Shown here: in pieces, positions 36,626 through 46,014 of the stretch
How the letters are laid out: each line of letters begins with the position of its first letter
How positions within the stretch are numbered: position 1 is the first letter of the stretch
Source of the DNA: Arcobacter venerupis
Lineage (GTDB): Bacteria > Campylobacterota > Campylobacteria > Campylobacterales > Arcobacteraceae
Direction of reading: 5' to 3'
Assembly: GCF_013201665.1 (NCBI RefSeq)
Contig: NZ_CP053840.1
Span: 2,790,001-2,854,000 of the forward strand
Length of the DNA: 64,000 nucleotides
Translations under genes and position numbers: made by a program
The notes under the pieces: model-generated
What the model was told of the DNA's origin: nothing
What the model saw: the letters and a program-made list of their open reading frames with translations, nothing else
Databases searched by the model: none

Positions 36626-37765
36626 TTAATGATTAAACAACTCTCTATTCTTATAAGTTACCAAAAGAACAACTAATAAAATAAATACAAAACAATAAAT
36701 CATAATATCCCAACCAAAATATTTATATATAATAGATGGAAGAAATGAGCCAGTTGCTCCACCTATATAATAGAAACTTAGATACATCCCTGATGTTAAT
36801 GATTTTTGAGATGCTTTCATAGAATTTGCAAGGCCTGTTGAAACAGTATGAACTGTAAACATTCCAATACAAAATAAAAACAATAAAACAAAAAGATATA
36901 TTACATTACTTGTTACAAGAAATACTAAAATAAAAAGAAAAAATGAAATTGAAATTATTATAGTATTTACTTCATTTTTGAAAAAACCAACTATTCTTTT
37001 AGAAGCTAATGAAACAACAATTCCCATACCATATCCCAAATATAAAAGACTAATCTGAAATTCATTAACTGAATCCGATATATCTTTTACTCTAAATGGT
37101 AAAATATTTAAAACTCCACCAAAAACAAAAAACATACAAAACATAATAAAATAAACAAGTGCAAATCTTTTATCTTTTAATATAGTTACTATGTCATTCA
37201 ATTTAGGTTTAACAAGTTTTGCATCACCCTCGAAAGATAATTTCTGGATTAATAATATTGAAACAAATAAAGCAGCTGATAAAGAATAAAATACGTATTC
37301 ATAAGAAAAGTTTGTTGCAATAAAACCAGAAAATAATCTTCCTACTAATCCACCAAATACAGTGGAAGCTACATATATTGACATATTAAATTTAATATTT
37401 TCTTTATCAGTATTTGCTAATATGCTCATAAGTGCAGTCAAAATTGCAGGGACAACTAAAGCTTCACAAATTCTAAGAGTTAAAAACATTTCATATGACT
37501 TTGCCATACCAAGAAAAATATTTGTGATTAACAAAATTATAGATGAGTATGTAAGCATCTTCTTTGCGCATACTTTTTCAAGTACATATCCATATACAAT
37601 TGGAGAGATTGCTAGAAATAGCATTATAACAGCTGTAAATTGTGAAGCCTTTATAATAGATATATCAAACTGTTTTGCAAGTAATGGCTGTAAAGGTTGA
37701 GTAGCATACATAACAGATAGAACTATTATAATACAATAAACAATTATAAATAAGTTAATTCTCAA
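36626..37765 (-). CDS. MFS transporter (YnfM-like)
   Basis: About 379 residues with 12 predicted helices. The N-terminus has YATQPLQPLLAKQFDIS, characteristic of YnfM/arabinose-efflux-type MFS carriers. TTG at 37765 is the likely start because AGGAG lies 5 bases upstream; a GTG at 37771 overlaps that site. It overlaps the end of the lipoprotein gene upstream, so the two are coupled. Probably an exporter; substrate unknown. Confidence 0.86.
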   Translation of the reverse strand: MRINLFIIVYCIIIVLSVMYATQPLQPLLAKQFDISIIKASQFTAVIMLFLAISPIVYGYVLEKVCAKKMLTYSSIILLITNIFLGMAKSYEMFLTLRICEALVVPAILTALMSILANTDKENIKFNMSIYVASTVFGGLVGRLFSGFIATNFSYEYVFYSLSAALFVSILLIQKLSFEGDAKLVKPKLNDIVTILKDKRFALVYFIMFCMFFVFGGVLNILPFRVKDISDSVNEFQISLLYLGYGMGIVVSLASKRIVGFFKNEVNTIIISISFFLFILVFLVTSNVIYLFVLLFLFCIGMFTVHTVSTGLANSMKASQKSLTSGMYLSFYYIGGATGSFLPSIIYKYFGWDIMIYCFVFILLVVLLVTYKNRELFNH

Positions 37766-38318
37766 AATCACTCCTGCTTATAGAAAAATATCTATTTAAA
37801 ATATTCATTCGTACTAGACTATTTAAATAATTTGAATCGAATCTAGGTTCATTTAGAAATCTATTAATATAGTTTATATCAAATTTCCTAATCTCTTGAT
37901 CAAAATATTTACCATCATAATCAATAATAAATAAATCTTCATACACTAAATATTTATAAACTAAATTCATATAATATTTATTATCAATCAAATAAGTACT
38001 AAACTCATAATTTTTATATTCTTTTCTTTCTATAACTTTTAGACTATTTAGATTTAAAGTAGATTTAAATAAATCATCAAAGAAACCTCTTTGCATTCCA
38101 TTCCAATGACAAGATCTATCTAAGTTAATATATTCATAAAATAATTTTCCATATTTTTCTTCTTGATTTTGTGAAATATATGAGAAATTTGTACAGCTGT
38201 CATGGGTATAGATTTTTTTATTATTTTTTAAATTTCCAATATTATCAATAAAATTATTTGATAATGAAGAACAACCAACTAACAGTAATAATGAAGATAA
38301 ATATATAATCATTTTCAT
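37755..38318 (-). CDS. Hypothetical lipoprotein
   Basis: A 187-residue protein with a clean lipoprotein signal (SLLLLVGCSSLSN, lipidated Cys16). The remainder is rich in Tyr, Asn, Asp and Lys, with no motif I recognise. The next gene starts within its last codons. Periplasmic or outer-membrane location is implied by the lipobox. The divergent neighbour is also a lipoprotein gene, 114 bases away. Confidence 0.75.
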   Translation of the reverse strand: MKMIIYLSSLLLLVGCSSLSNNFIDNIGNLKNNKKIYTHDSCTNFSYISQNQEEKYGKLFYEYINLDRSCHWNGMQRGFFDDLFKSTLNLNSLKVIERKEYKNYEFSTYLIDNKYYMNLVYKYLVYEDLFIIDYDGKYFDQEIRKFDINYINRFLNEPRFDSNYLNSLVRMNILNRYFSISRSDFEN

Positions 38319-38432
38319 AATTAAATCCTTTTTTTAATAGTTATATTATACAACTTAGAAATTAAAACTTGACATATTCTTTTTTTTTCAATATCATAAA
38401 AATCGGAAAACTATATGTAAAAGGTATTTAGT

Positions 38433-39041
38433 GTGGCTAGGTACATAAAAAATTTCTTATTTTTTCTTATTTTTATAATTGTTATGAATGGCTGTTCATC
38501 TAAATATGTTGACAATTCAGATTTATCTAAAAATGAATACATATTTCAAAGTGCATCATTACAAAACACTATATTACAAAGAGATTTAAGATTAAAAAAG
38601 TACAAAGAACTTACTAAATCAAAGAAAAACTTTGATTCATTTAAAAATGATCTTGCTTTTCAAGATGATAGAATGGGTTTAAACCTTGAGCTATTCGATT
38701 TTTACAACGAATGGGAAGGTGTAGGATATAAGTTTGGTGGCAATTCTAAAGATGGTATAGATTGCTCAGCTTTTATTCAAAAAGCCTTTAGTGAGAAGTT
38801 TGACTTATCAATGCCAAGAACAACTGATATGCAATCAGAGCTTGGTAAAGAAATAGATAAAAGTGAACTTAAAAGTGGTGATTTAGTTTTTTTTAGAACA
38901 GGTGATACTAATCATGTTGGGATTTACCTAGAAGATGGAATGTTTATTCATGCATCAACATCAAATGGCGTGACAATATCTGAGTTAGATAATGTCTATT
39001 TTAAAGAAAATTACTGGACAGCTAGAAGAATTATAAATTAA
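38433..39041 (+). CDS. NlpC/P60 family lipoprotein (copy 1)
   Basis: A 202-residue cell-wall hydrolase. GTG start with AAGG upstream; lipobox VMNGCSS with Cys21. The C-terminal NlpC/P60 domain has catalytic Cys111 (DGIDCSAFIQKAF), His161 (NHVGIYLEDG) and His173 (FIHAS), the spacing seen in E. coli MepS/Spr. Likely cleaves peptide cross-links in peptidoglycan. It is followed after 23 bases by a paralog. Confidence 0.9.
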   Translation: MARYIKNFLFFLIFIIVMNGCSSKYVDNSDLSKNEYIFQSASLQNTILQRDLRLKKYKELTKSKKNFDSFKNDLAFQDDRMGLNLELFDFYNEWEGVGYKFGGNSKDGIDCSAFIQKAFSEKFDLSMPRTTDMQSELGKEIDKSELKSGDLVFFRTGDTNHVGIYLEDGMFIHASTSNGVTISELDNVYFKENYWTARRIIN

Positions 39042-39064
39042 TTTTATTATAAAAGGAGAAATTA

Positions 39065-39721
39065 GTGACAAAGAAGACCTTTATGCTTCTACCTATTATG
39101 TTATTGCTTACAGCTTGTAGTAATAATAGGGATATTCAGATAGAAGAAAACAATAAAATAAAAGATGCGAGTAGCCTAAATGCCTCAAATATTTCTTATA
39201 ATGATTATAAATCAGCTTACGAATCAGAAAACAATAAACTAAAAGACAGACCTCACTTAAGATATGAACCAAAAATCAGTAAAACAAGTTATGACAAACT
39301 GGTTTTAACAAACGATGAAAATGCATCAAATGACACACCAACTTCTAAAATCCTAACAAAAAAACAAGCCTTCCTTGATTTTTATGGTGATTGGAAAAAT
39401 GTAAAATATAAAATGGGTGGAACATCAAGAACAGGAATAGATTGTTCTGGATTCACACAAAAAGCATTTAAAGAGAAATTTGGTATTGAATTACCAAGAA
39501 CTACAACTACACAAGTAAAAGTTGGAGTTGAAGTAAAAAAATCTGAACTTAAAATGGGTGACCTTGTTTTTTTCAAAACAAGTAAAGTTACCAAACATGT
39601 AGGAATTTATATGGGTAATGGAAGTTTTTTACACTCTTCAATTAAAGGTATTCAATTTACAAAATTAGACAAACCTTTTTATAAACAAACTTATTGGACA
39701 GCTAGAAGAATTATTAATTAA
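39065..39721 (+). CDS. NlpC/P60 family lipoprotein (copy 2)
   Basis: A 218-residue paralog of the preceding gene. GTG start with AAGGAG; lipobox LLLTACSNN with Cys18; longer variable linker (residues 20-95); catalytic Cys127 (GIDCSGFTQKAF), His178 (KHVGIYMGNG) and His190 (SFLHSS). Both copies end in YWTARRIIN. Likely a tandem duplication with divergent linkers, perhaps giving different envelope placement or timing. Confidence 0.9.
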   Translation: MTKKTFMLLPIMLLLTACSNNRDIQIEENNKIKDASSLNASNISYNDYKSAYESENNKLKDRPHLRYEPKISKTSYDKLVLTNDENASNDTPTSKILTKKQAFLDFYGDWKNVKYKMGGTSRTGIDCSGFTQKAFKEKFGIELPRTTTTQVKVGVEVKKSELKMGDLVFFKTSKVTKHVGIYMGNGSFLHSSIKGIQFTKLDKPFYKQTYWTARRIIN

Positions 39722-39729
39722 TTCTTCTA
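39703..39729. terminator. Convergent hairpin overlapping nlpC copy 2 stop codon
   Basis: TAGAAGAATTA (39703-39713) pairs with TAATTCTTCTA (39719-39729) around a 5-base loop. The left arm lies in the codons for the conserved ARRII end and the right arm reaches the stop of the convergent AEC gene. Confidence 0.5.
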
Positions 39730-40653
39730 AAATCCCCCGTATATAATTAAAACAATTGGTATATAAACAACTGATATTAATGTACTAAGCAAAACAGTAA
39801 AAGAAGCTTTTTCTGGTCTTGCTTTTAATAATACTGCCAAAGTTACAGTATTTCCTGCAAGTGGTACAACCGAGAATAGAAATAACACTTTATAAATCTC
39901 TTCACTTAAAAATCCTATAAAAGTTTTGTCTATGAAAATTATAAATAAAATTGAAGCTGGCCAAAAAATGAATTTATAAAAATACGCTACTTTTAAATAC
40001 TTTATATCTGCATCTGTATTTAAATCAAAACCTTTCATTCCCATACCTAACATCATCATTCCTAAGATTCCATAAGCCCATTTAAACCCCTCAAAATAAG
40101 GAATTATTAACTCTGGTATTCTAAAACCTAAAACATTTAAACTAAGCCCTGCTATAAAAGCATATAATAATGGAAGTTTAATTACTTTTACAATAGATTG
40201 TCTTGCTGTAAAAGTACCTTTTGCTGTTACATAAAAACCTGTTGTATTTTCATATAATAAAGAAGCAAGTGTTGCAAAAATAAAAATATTTGCAGATTCA
40301 GGACTTAATAAAATCATAGCTAGTGGAATACCAAAATATCCAGTATTCCCAGTTCCACAGGTAAATGCCAAAGTATTTATACTAGCATCATTCCAATCTT
40401 TTTTATATCTTTTTAATATATAAAAAGCAATTGATGAGCCAAAGAAAAAAACAAATAATGGAAGAAAAACTAATTGTAGATTTATTTCAATTGAAAGTGT
40501 TGCGAAGAAAATTACAATTGGTCCTAAAATATAAATGAGAAGTGTTGCTATTAAATCTCGTTTAACCTTAAAATATCTTGTTAAAATATATCCAAAGGCG
40601 ATATTTAGATATAAAGGAGAAATTTTGCCTAATAAAATAAAAAATAAATTCAT
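39727..40653 (-). CDS. AEC family transporter
   Basis: A 308-residue protein with about ten membrane helices in two five-helix halves, typical of the auxin efflux carrier family. Family blocks: NTLAFTCGTGNTGYFGIPLA and VPLAGNTVTLAVLLKARPEKA, each with the helix-breaking N/G/P of the crossover. Probably transports a small organic acid or amino acid. Confidence 0.88.
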   Translation of the reverse strand: MNLFFILLGKISPLYLNIAFGYILTRYFKVKRDLIATLLIYILGPIVIFFATLSIEINLQLVFLPLFVFFFGSSIAFYILKRYKKDWNDASINTLAFTCGTGNTGYFGIPLAMILLSPESANIFIFATLASLLYENTTGFYVTAKGTFTARQSIVKVIKLPLLYAFIAGLSLNVLGFRIPELIIPYFEGFKWAYGILGMMMLGMGMKGFDLNTDADIKYLKVAYFYKFIFWPASILFIIFIDKTFIGFLSEEIYKVLFLFSVVPLAGNTVTLAVLLKARPEKASFTVLLSTLISVVYIPIVLIIYGGF

Positions 40654-40815
40654 ATTGTTCTCTTAAAATAATTTAGGCTTATTGTAACGAATAATATTAA
40701 AAATAAAGTAAATGCACAAATTTATAGATTTAGGAAGCAGAAAGAATATAAATATCTTGTGCATCTACAATATTTGAATAATTTTATAAAAATAAAATGA
40801 TAATTATATGATTTT

Positions 40816-42105
40816 TTATAATTTTAAATAATTTGACAAAATAAATAAACAAAAAATAGAAATTAAATACATTTTTGCAGCATAAAAGATATTTAATTTA
40901 AAAATCTCTTTTGCTTCAAAATTATATCTAGCTACAATTGTAAGATTCAATCCAGAAAATGGTGATGTTGAAACTGTAATTGACCAAGCCATTAAAAAAG
41001 TAACTGCTAAAAGTGTATGATTTACTCCACTTAAAAAGTCTCCAATAATTGCTATTGTAATAATTGGATGAATTCCAACAAAAGCAAAAATTATAAATAT
41101 TAAAAGTAATATAGAGGCAATTTGCCAATCAAAAACTTCAAAAGGTAGATTTAAATTCATTCCTATTAATATTGAACTAATTGAAATACCAAACATTCCA
41201 GCTACTAAAAATAGTGATAATTCACCTTTCATTCTAGGTAATTCATCTATAATATGTAAGTTGAATTTTTTAAAAGAATCCTTTACTCCTTTTTTTACTG
41301 GTAAAATTAGCAGTGTCATTAAAACAGAATAACTTGAAATTAACACTATTACTTTTATTTCTGGATGAAAATGATTTGTAAATAATACTAATAAAGCCAA
41401 TAGAAAAGGTAAATATAAACTCTCAAAAGATAAGGGATAACCATTAAATTCATCTAAATTAAACTTTTTATTTTTTAATACTTCGTAATATGTAATGAAA
41501 AAAGCTAATAAAGCTAAAATTATTCCATTTAATAAAATAATAAAAGTATTCAGTTTAGGGGCATAAGTAATAGCAGCAGCAAAAGCTACAAAAAATGGTG
41601 ACCAAAAAGCATCACTTGCAAATGCTCTTGTTAATAAAACAATTTGAGTAGCACTCAAAGGTGCTTTTTTATACATTTTATCAGCTACTAAAATCAGTGA
41701 AGATAAATTAATAACTGAACCAAAAAGATGTACACTTATATATGTTTTTATAAATGATTTTTTTCCTTTTGGTAATTCTGATATTTTCTCTTTTTTTGGA
41801 CTTGCAATCAATCTTAAAAATCCAACTGCTATTAGTAGTGTTAATAAATATTGATTAACTGTAAAGACTTTTATAAAATCAATTTTATAATCATTAAAAT
41901 ATGAAAAAACAAAAGCAAAAAAACTCAATATAAATAGAATAATAATAATTTTTTTACTCTTAAGTCCTGAAAAAAGTATTAGTAATGAAATCCAAGCAAA
42001 TAAACCTGAAATAATCAAAAGATTATTGTTAAAAAAATATGCATATATAGTCAACAAAAAAGATAAAAAAATAAAGATACCTGATAATTTTGATAAAAGT
42101 GCCAT
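40816..42105 (-). CDS. Polytopic membrane protein, probable transporter
   Basis: A 429-residue protein with about 11-12 hydrophobic helices. It looks like a member of the ion-transporter superfamily: a repeated motif pair is suggested by LTRAFASDAFWSPFFVAFAA in the first half and WSITVSTSPFSGLNLTIVAR in the second. I do not recognise the exact family. Its ATG follows the stop codon of the EamA gene with no spacer, so they are cotranscribed. Confidence 0.72.
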   Translation of the reverse strand: MALLSKLSGIFIFLSFLLTIYAYFFNNNLLIISGLFAWISLLILFSGLKSKKIIIILFILSFFAFVFSYFNDYKIDFIKVFTVNQYLLTLLIAVGFLRLIASPKKEKISELPKGKKSFIKTYISVHLFGSVINLSSLILVADKMYKKAPLSATQIVLLTRAFASDAFWSPFFVAFAAAITYAPKLNTFIILLNGIILALLAFFITYYEVLKNKKFNLDEFNGYPLSFESLYLPFLLALLVLFTNHFHPEIKVIVLISSYSVLMTLLILPVKKGVKDSFKKFNLHIIDELPRMKGELSLFLVAGMFGISISSILIGMNLNLPFEVFDWQIASILLLIFIIFAFVGIHPIITIAIIGDFLSGVNHTLLAVTFLMAWSITVSTSPFSGLNLTIVARYNFEAKEIFKLNIFYAAKMYLISIFCLFILSNYLKL

Positions 42106-42993
42106 TTATATTTTTTCTCTTTTAAAAAATATTGATAAATAAATTCCTAAACCTATTAAGCTAATCCCAACTAAATGATAAGATTTTAATACTTCACCTA
42201 AAAATAAATAAGCCAAAATTGCTCCAAAGATTGGCATTAAATGTGTGAATTGTCCTGCTTTATTTACCCCTACTTCAACGGTTGAAATATTCCAAAAGTA
42301 AAATGCCAAAATTGATGGAAAAATTACAATATATATTAATGAGTATAAAACCTTTTCATTCTCTAAAAAGTCTAAATTAAAACTGTAACCTTGATAAAGA
42401 AATAAACAATATAAAATAATTGTACCAATAAGCGTAGTTAAACCAAAGAATTCAAAAGAGTTTAACTCTTTGGGTTTATGTTTTAATAATACAGTATATA
42501 AAGCCCAATCAACACAAGCAGCAATTATCCATAAATCTCCACTAGTAAACTCTAACTGCGAAATATGATTTATTTCACCTTTTAAAATTAGATACATAAC
42601 ACCTAATGTAGAAATAATTACACCTGTTAATTGCAGTTTTGTAATTTTTGTTCTAAAAATCAAAGAAGATAAAACAATTATAAATATTGGAATACTAGAA
42701 TTAATTAATAAGGCATTTGTGGCAGTTGTAGTTTGTAAACCATAATATAAAAAAGTGTTAAAACCAGAAATTCCCAAAGCACCAAAAGTTATGATTAAAA
42801 TATATTTTTTTTTAAATACACTTAGAATATTTTTATAATGAATCAAAATATAAGGCAGTAAGATGACTAAAACAAAAAACCATCTAAAAAATGACAATTG
42901 CGTGGGTTCAATACTTGTTGAAACTAATCGTCCAAATACAAAATTTCCAGACCAAAAAAGTACGGTTAAAACTAAAAAAACATAATATTTCAT
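42106..42993 (-). CDS. EamA/DMT superfamily transporter
   Basis: A 295-residue, ten-helix protein made of two EamA repeats. The first opens with LTVLFWSGNFVFGRLVS and contains PTQLSFFRWFFVLVILLPY; the second ends with LGEVLKSYHLVGISLIGLGI. Typical of small-metabolite exporters. The substrate cannot be predicted. Confidence 0.9.
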   Translation of the reverse strand: MKYYVFLVLTVLFWSGNFVFGRLVSTSIEPTQLSFFRWFFVLVILLPYILIHYKNILSVFKKKYILIITFGALGISGFNTFLYYGLQTTTATNALLINSSIPIFIIVLSSLIFRTKITKLQLTGVIISTLGVMYLILKGEINHISQLEFTSGDLWIIAACVDWALYTVLLKHKPKELNSFEFFGLTTLIGTIILYCLFLYQGYSFNLDFLENEKVLYSLIYIVIFPSILAFYFWNISTVEVGVNKAGQFTHLMPIFGAILAYLFLGEVLKSYHLVGISLIGLGIYLSIFFKREKI

Positions 42994-43072
42994 AAATAAC
43001 TTTCAAATTTTTTTGTATTATACAAAAAATATATTAGGTAACACTTTTTACATATTTAATGCAATTATAATT

Positions 43073-44020
43073 TTATTTAACTCTTCTTTTATTATAAGAA
43101 AATTCTAAAATAGTAGAAATTGTTCTTGTATATGGTGCATCTAATCCTTGCTTTTCACAATTTTTTATCACAACTCCACAAATATCTTCAAGCTCTAAAT
43201 CTCTATTATTTAATTTATCAAGCCACATTGATGGTTTTATTGATTCAAAATTTATCATCAATTCAAACATCATATCAACATTTTCTTGTGTAATATTTAC
43301 TCCAACTACTTTTGCTGCAATTGCTGTTTCACACATAAGTCCATAAATTAGTTTTGAAACCTTTTCATCTCTTATTAGAATTCCAGTTTTCTCTTCTAAT
43401 AAGGCACAAATTGCGTTTAGTCCATTATTAATAATTAATTTATTCCAAAGTTCAAGTTCAATATTATCACTTAAAAAAGTAGTTGTATTTGTTTTATCTA
43501 ACTCAATTTTTAGATTATTTAAAAAAAATTGATTAGCTGAAGTTGGTTTTATTGCACCTAAGATTGTTTGAACTTCACCTGTAGATTCTACATATCCCAG
43601 TCTAATTGTGTGTGCTGCTATTAATCTTGTTAAGCCTCCAATTACAAACTCAATTGGATAAAATTTAGCCATAATATCTTCATTTTCAACACCATTTTGT
43701 AAAGAGATGAAATATGGTATAACTTTATTATCTTTTATCCATTCACCCATTTGGTTTGAGATAATTTCTGTACTCATAGATTTTGTTGCTAAAAAGATTA
43801 CATCAACTTCACTTGGATTTGAACTCATTAATTCAGCCATTGAAATAACATTTACTTTTTCTTCAAAATCAAAACTACTATGGCTAAGTTTTAGTTTATT
43901 ATTTTTTAAATATTCTAAGTTTTCATTTCTTGCTACAAACTTTACATTATGTCCAATTCTATGAAAAATTACACCATAAAATGAACCTACTCCTCCAGAG
44001 CCAATAACTACAATATTCAT
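43073..44020 (-). CDS. 2-dehydropantoate 2-reductase-like (ApbA/PanE family)
   Basis: A 315-residue NADPH-dependent reductase with the Rossmann loop VIGSGGVGSFYGVIFHRIGH, the NGVENED segment and the C-terminal KLIINNGLNAICALL with the family Lys-Asn. Would reduce ketopantoate to pantoate in pantothenate synthesis, but several paralogs in this family act on other 2-oxoacids, so panE itself is not certain. Confidence 0.85.
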   Translation of the reverse strand: MNIVVIGSGGVGSFYGVIFHRIGHNVKFVARNENLEYLKNNKLKLSHSSFDFEEKVNVISMAELMSSNPSEVDVIFLATKSMSTEIISNQMGEWIKDNKVIPYFISLQNGVENEDIMAKFYPIEFVIGGLTRLIAAHTIRLGYVESTGEVQTILGAIKPTSANQFFLNNLKIELDKTNTTTFLSDNIELELWNKLIINNGLNAICALLEEKTGILIRDEKVSKLIYGLMCETAIAAKVVGVNITQENVDMMFELMINFESIKPSMWLDKLNNRDLELEDICGVVIKNCEKQGLDAPYTRTISTILEFSYNKRRVK

Positions 44021-44101
44021 ATTTAATTCCTAAATCATATTAATATCTTTAAAAATTAATTATATACAATTTAAGTATAATCCAAATAAAAAAGGCTTAA
44101 T

Positions 44102-44647
44102 TTGATTAGACTTGGTTCAAATTCCCCAACAAGAGCATTAATTTTAAAAAACTTTGGCATTGATTTTATTCAAAATGGTGGAGATTTTGATGAAGATTCT
44201 ATTACAACAACTAACCCAAAATCTTTTTGTTACCTTGCAACAAAAGGCAAATTTGAAGAACTCTTTAAAAAATATGGCATTAATGAAATGCCTTTATTAG
44301 TTGCTGATTCTGTAGTTACTTGTGAAGGGAAACTCTTGAGAAAAGCAAAAGATTTAAAGGATGCCAAAAGCATGCTAGAGTTACAAAGTGGAAATAAAAC
44401 TTCAGTAATAACTTGTATGATTTATAAATCAAAGGAAAAAGAACTTATTGATATTTCTATTACAACTTATGAATTTTTACCCTTTGATAAAAAACATATG
44501 CAAGAATATTTAGATTCAGGGGAATGTTTTGGAAAAGCTGGTGCAATCATGGTTGAGGGATTTTGTAAACCTTATATAAAAAATGTTATTGGATATGAAA
44601 GTTGTGCTATGGGATTGTGTGTTGAAAAATTAAAAGTATATCTTTAG
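44102..44647 (+). CDS. Maf-like nucleotide pyrophosphatase
   Basis: A 181-residue Maf/Ham1-superfamily protein that hydrolyses non-canonical or excess nucleoside triphosphates. N-terminal RLGSNSPTRALILKNFGIDF and VADSVVTCEGKLLRKAKD are the family blocks. The usual Glu-Glu of E-E-S-x-x is replaced by DEDSITTT. TTG start with AAGG upstream; its own terminator follows. Confidence 0.9.
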   Translation: MIRLGSNSPTRALILKNFGIDFIQNGGDFDEDSITTTNPKSFCYLATKGKFEELFKKYGINEMPLLVADSVVTCEGKLLRKAKDLKDAKSMLELQSGNKTSVITCMIYKSKEKELIDISITTYEFLPFDKKHMQEYLDSGECFGKAGAIMVEGFCKPYIKNVIGYESCAMGLCVEKLKVYL

Positions 44648-44672
44648 AGGAGAACCTCTAAAGATTTTTATT
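44642..44672 (+). terminator. Rho-independent terminator of maf
   Basis: CTTTAGAGG (44642-44650) pairs with CCTCTAAAG (44655-44663) over a 4-base loop and is followed by a T-rich stretch. It overlaps the end of maf and reaches the stop of the convergent peroxidase gene. Confidence 0.85.
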
Positions 44673-45693
44673 TAGAATCTGGTCTTGCAGTATCTATTGA
44701 AGATTCTGGAAGTTGTGGATAAGAAATATCTGGTTTTACACCTTTTAGTGTTTTTAAGAAAGTAACTATTTCATTTGCATCAGAATCTGAAATCTCAATT
44801 CCTAATTGAACTGAACCCATCTCTTTTACTGCATCATTTAATGCCCAAATTTGTCCATTATGGAAATATGGTGCTGTTTCTGTAATATTTCTTAATGTTG
44901 GTGTTTTAACCATTCCATTTTTATCACCTTTAAAATCTCCTATATTCATGAATTTATATTGTGAAGCCACTTGGAATGGTTGCATTGTTCCACCAAGAGC
45001 AATTCCTGTATGACAAGTTGTACATCCTTTATCTATAAATAAAGCTAAGCCTTTTTTCTCTTCATCGTTTAATGCTTTTTCATTCCCATTTAAAAAATCA
45101 TCAAATTTTGATGGCGTTACTAATTTTTTTTCAAATGTTGCAATTGTTGCAGTGATTTTTTCAAAATCTATTTTTACATCTTTTCCATAAGCAGTTTTAA
45201 ATTCATTTACATATTCAGGAATAGAGTTAATTCTTTGCTCAACAAGGGATGCTGGTGCAGCCATTTCAGGACCTGCTTGAACTGGACCTTGTGCTTGATC
45301 AGCTAAATGAGGACTTCTTCCATCCCAAAATTGCGCTTTAAAAAATACTGAATTATATACAGTTGGAGAATTTAAGTGATGTGGATTTGCTGTCCAACCA
45401 TGACCAATAGCCGCAGAAATACCATCTGCACCACCCAATCCTAGATTATGACAAGTATTACATGAAATAAGTCCACTTTTTGAAATCCTAGGGTCAAAAT
45501 ATAACTTTTTACCTAATTCAACTTTTTCTTTTGTTATTGGATCTTTTTTATCATCAATTAATTTCATTAATTCAACATTAGAACTTGGAATACCAACTAA
45601 ACCATTATCTTTAGCCTTTGTAATTAATGAACTACTTGCAAACAATGTACTCGCACCTAATAAACATATTGTCAGTGACACTACTTTTTTCAT
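44668..45693 (-). CDS. Diheme cytochrome c peroxidase
   Basis: A 341-residue periplasmic peroxidase that reduces H2O2 with electrons from cytochrome c. Signal peptide ends near LFASS; heme sites are CNTCHN in the N-terminal (peroxidatic) domain and CTTCHT in the C-terminal domain; FWDGRSPHLADQAQGP and PTLRNITETAPYFHNG are family blocks. AAGGAG precedes the ATG. The 316-base upstream gap carries several inverted repeats. Confidence 0.95.
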   Translation of the reverse strand: MKKVVSLTICLLGASTLFASSSLITKAKDNGLVGIPSSNVELMKLIDDKKDPITKEKVELGKKLYFDPRISKSGLISCNTCHNLGLGGADGISAAIGHGWTANPHHLNSPTVYNSVFFKAQFWDGRSPHLADQAQGPVQAGPEMAAPASLVEQRINSIPEYVNEFKTAYGKDVKIDFEKITATIATFEKKLVTPSKFDDFLNGNEKALNDEEKKGLALFIDKGCTTCHTGIALGGTMQPFQVASQYKFMNIGDFKGDKNGMVKTPTLRNITETAPYFHNGQIWALNDAVKEMGSVQLGIEISDSDANEIVTFLKTLKGVKPDISYPQLPESSIDTARPDSK

Positions 45694-46009
45694 AATTGCT
45701 CCTTTAAATTGTTATTTAACTTTAGAACAAATATTATTAAAAGAAAATTAATTTCTATACTATTTTATTAAATATAGTATAATTTTTTATTATAATATAA
45801 GATATTTTATATCCTATTTTAAGGCTTTTTACTCATTTTTGTTATATAAATAAGATATAAATTATCTTATTTATATATAAGTTTTAGTTATAAAATAAAT
45901 TTGAATAATAATAAAATGTGAAAGTAATTGATAGAACAAAAAAAATATTAAGAATGTGTTTATATTTGTAGATAATAAGAGAATCTAATATTATTTAGAC
46001 TAGGTTCTC
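45694..46009. other. 316-base AT-rich gap between dxs and the cytochrome c peroxidase gene
   Basis: Both flanking genes are on the minus strand, so this is the upstream region of the peroxidase gene plus the dxs 3' end. I see no ORF with a ribosome site. It holds an 8-bp inverted repeat (45756-45763 with 45774-45781), a 15-bp inverted repeat (45843-45877) and, at its dxs end, a 10-bp stem (45974-45983 with 46005-46014). A classical FNR box was not seen. Confidence 0.7.
45843..45877. repeat. 15-bp perfect inverted repeat upstream of peroxidase gene
   Basis: TATATAAATAAGATA (45843-45857) is mirrored by TATCTTATTTATATA (45863-45877) with a 5-base spacer, about 165 bases before the peroxidase start. 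Could be a repressor operator (the gene class is often under PerR or oxygen control) or a transcription-stop hairpin; the sequence alone does not decide. Confidence 0.45.
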
Positions 46010-46014
46010 TTATT
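45974..46014 (-). terminator. Possible terminator hairpin of dxs
   Basis: AATAAGAGAA (45974-45983) pairs with TTCTCTTATT (46005-46014), overlapping the dxs stop codon; a smaller TCTAA/TTAGA stem nests inside the loop. No good T-run follows on the minus strand, so confidence is modest. Confidence 0.4.

Noticed and set aside
36626-38318. MFS gene and lipoprotein as one frameshifted gene
   Set aside because: Both have their own starts and complete family-length products; the overlap is ordinary translational coupling.
40928-41128. Minus-strand ORF within the 429-residue transporter, other frame
   Set aside because: Same strand but shifted frame inside a long conserved-looking membrane protein; Asn/Tyr/Ser-rich translation is an artefact.
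44102-44647. Maf gene as damaged because the E-E-S motif is altered
   Set aside because: Length and other motifs are intact; variation at this position is common enough that loss of function cannot be claimed.
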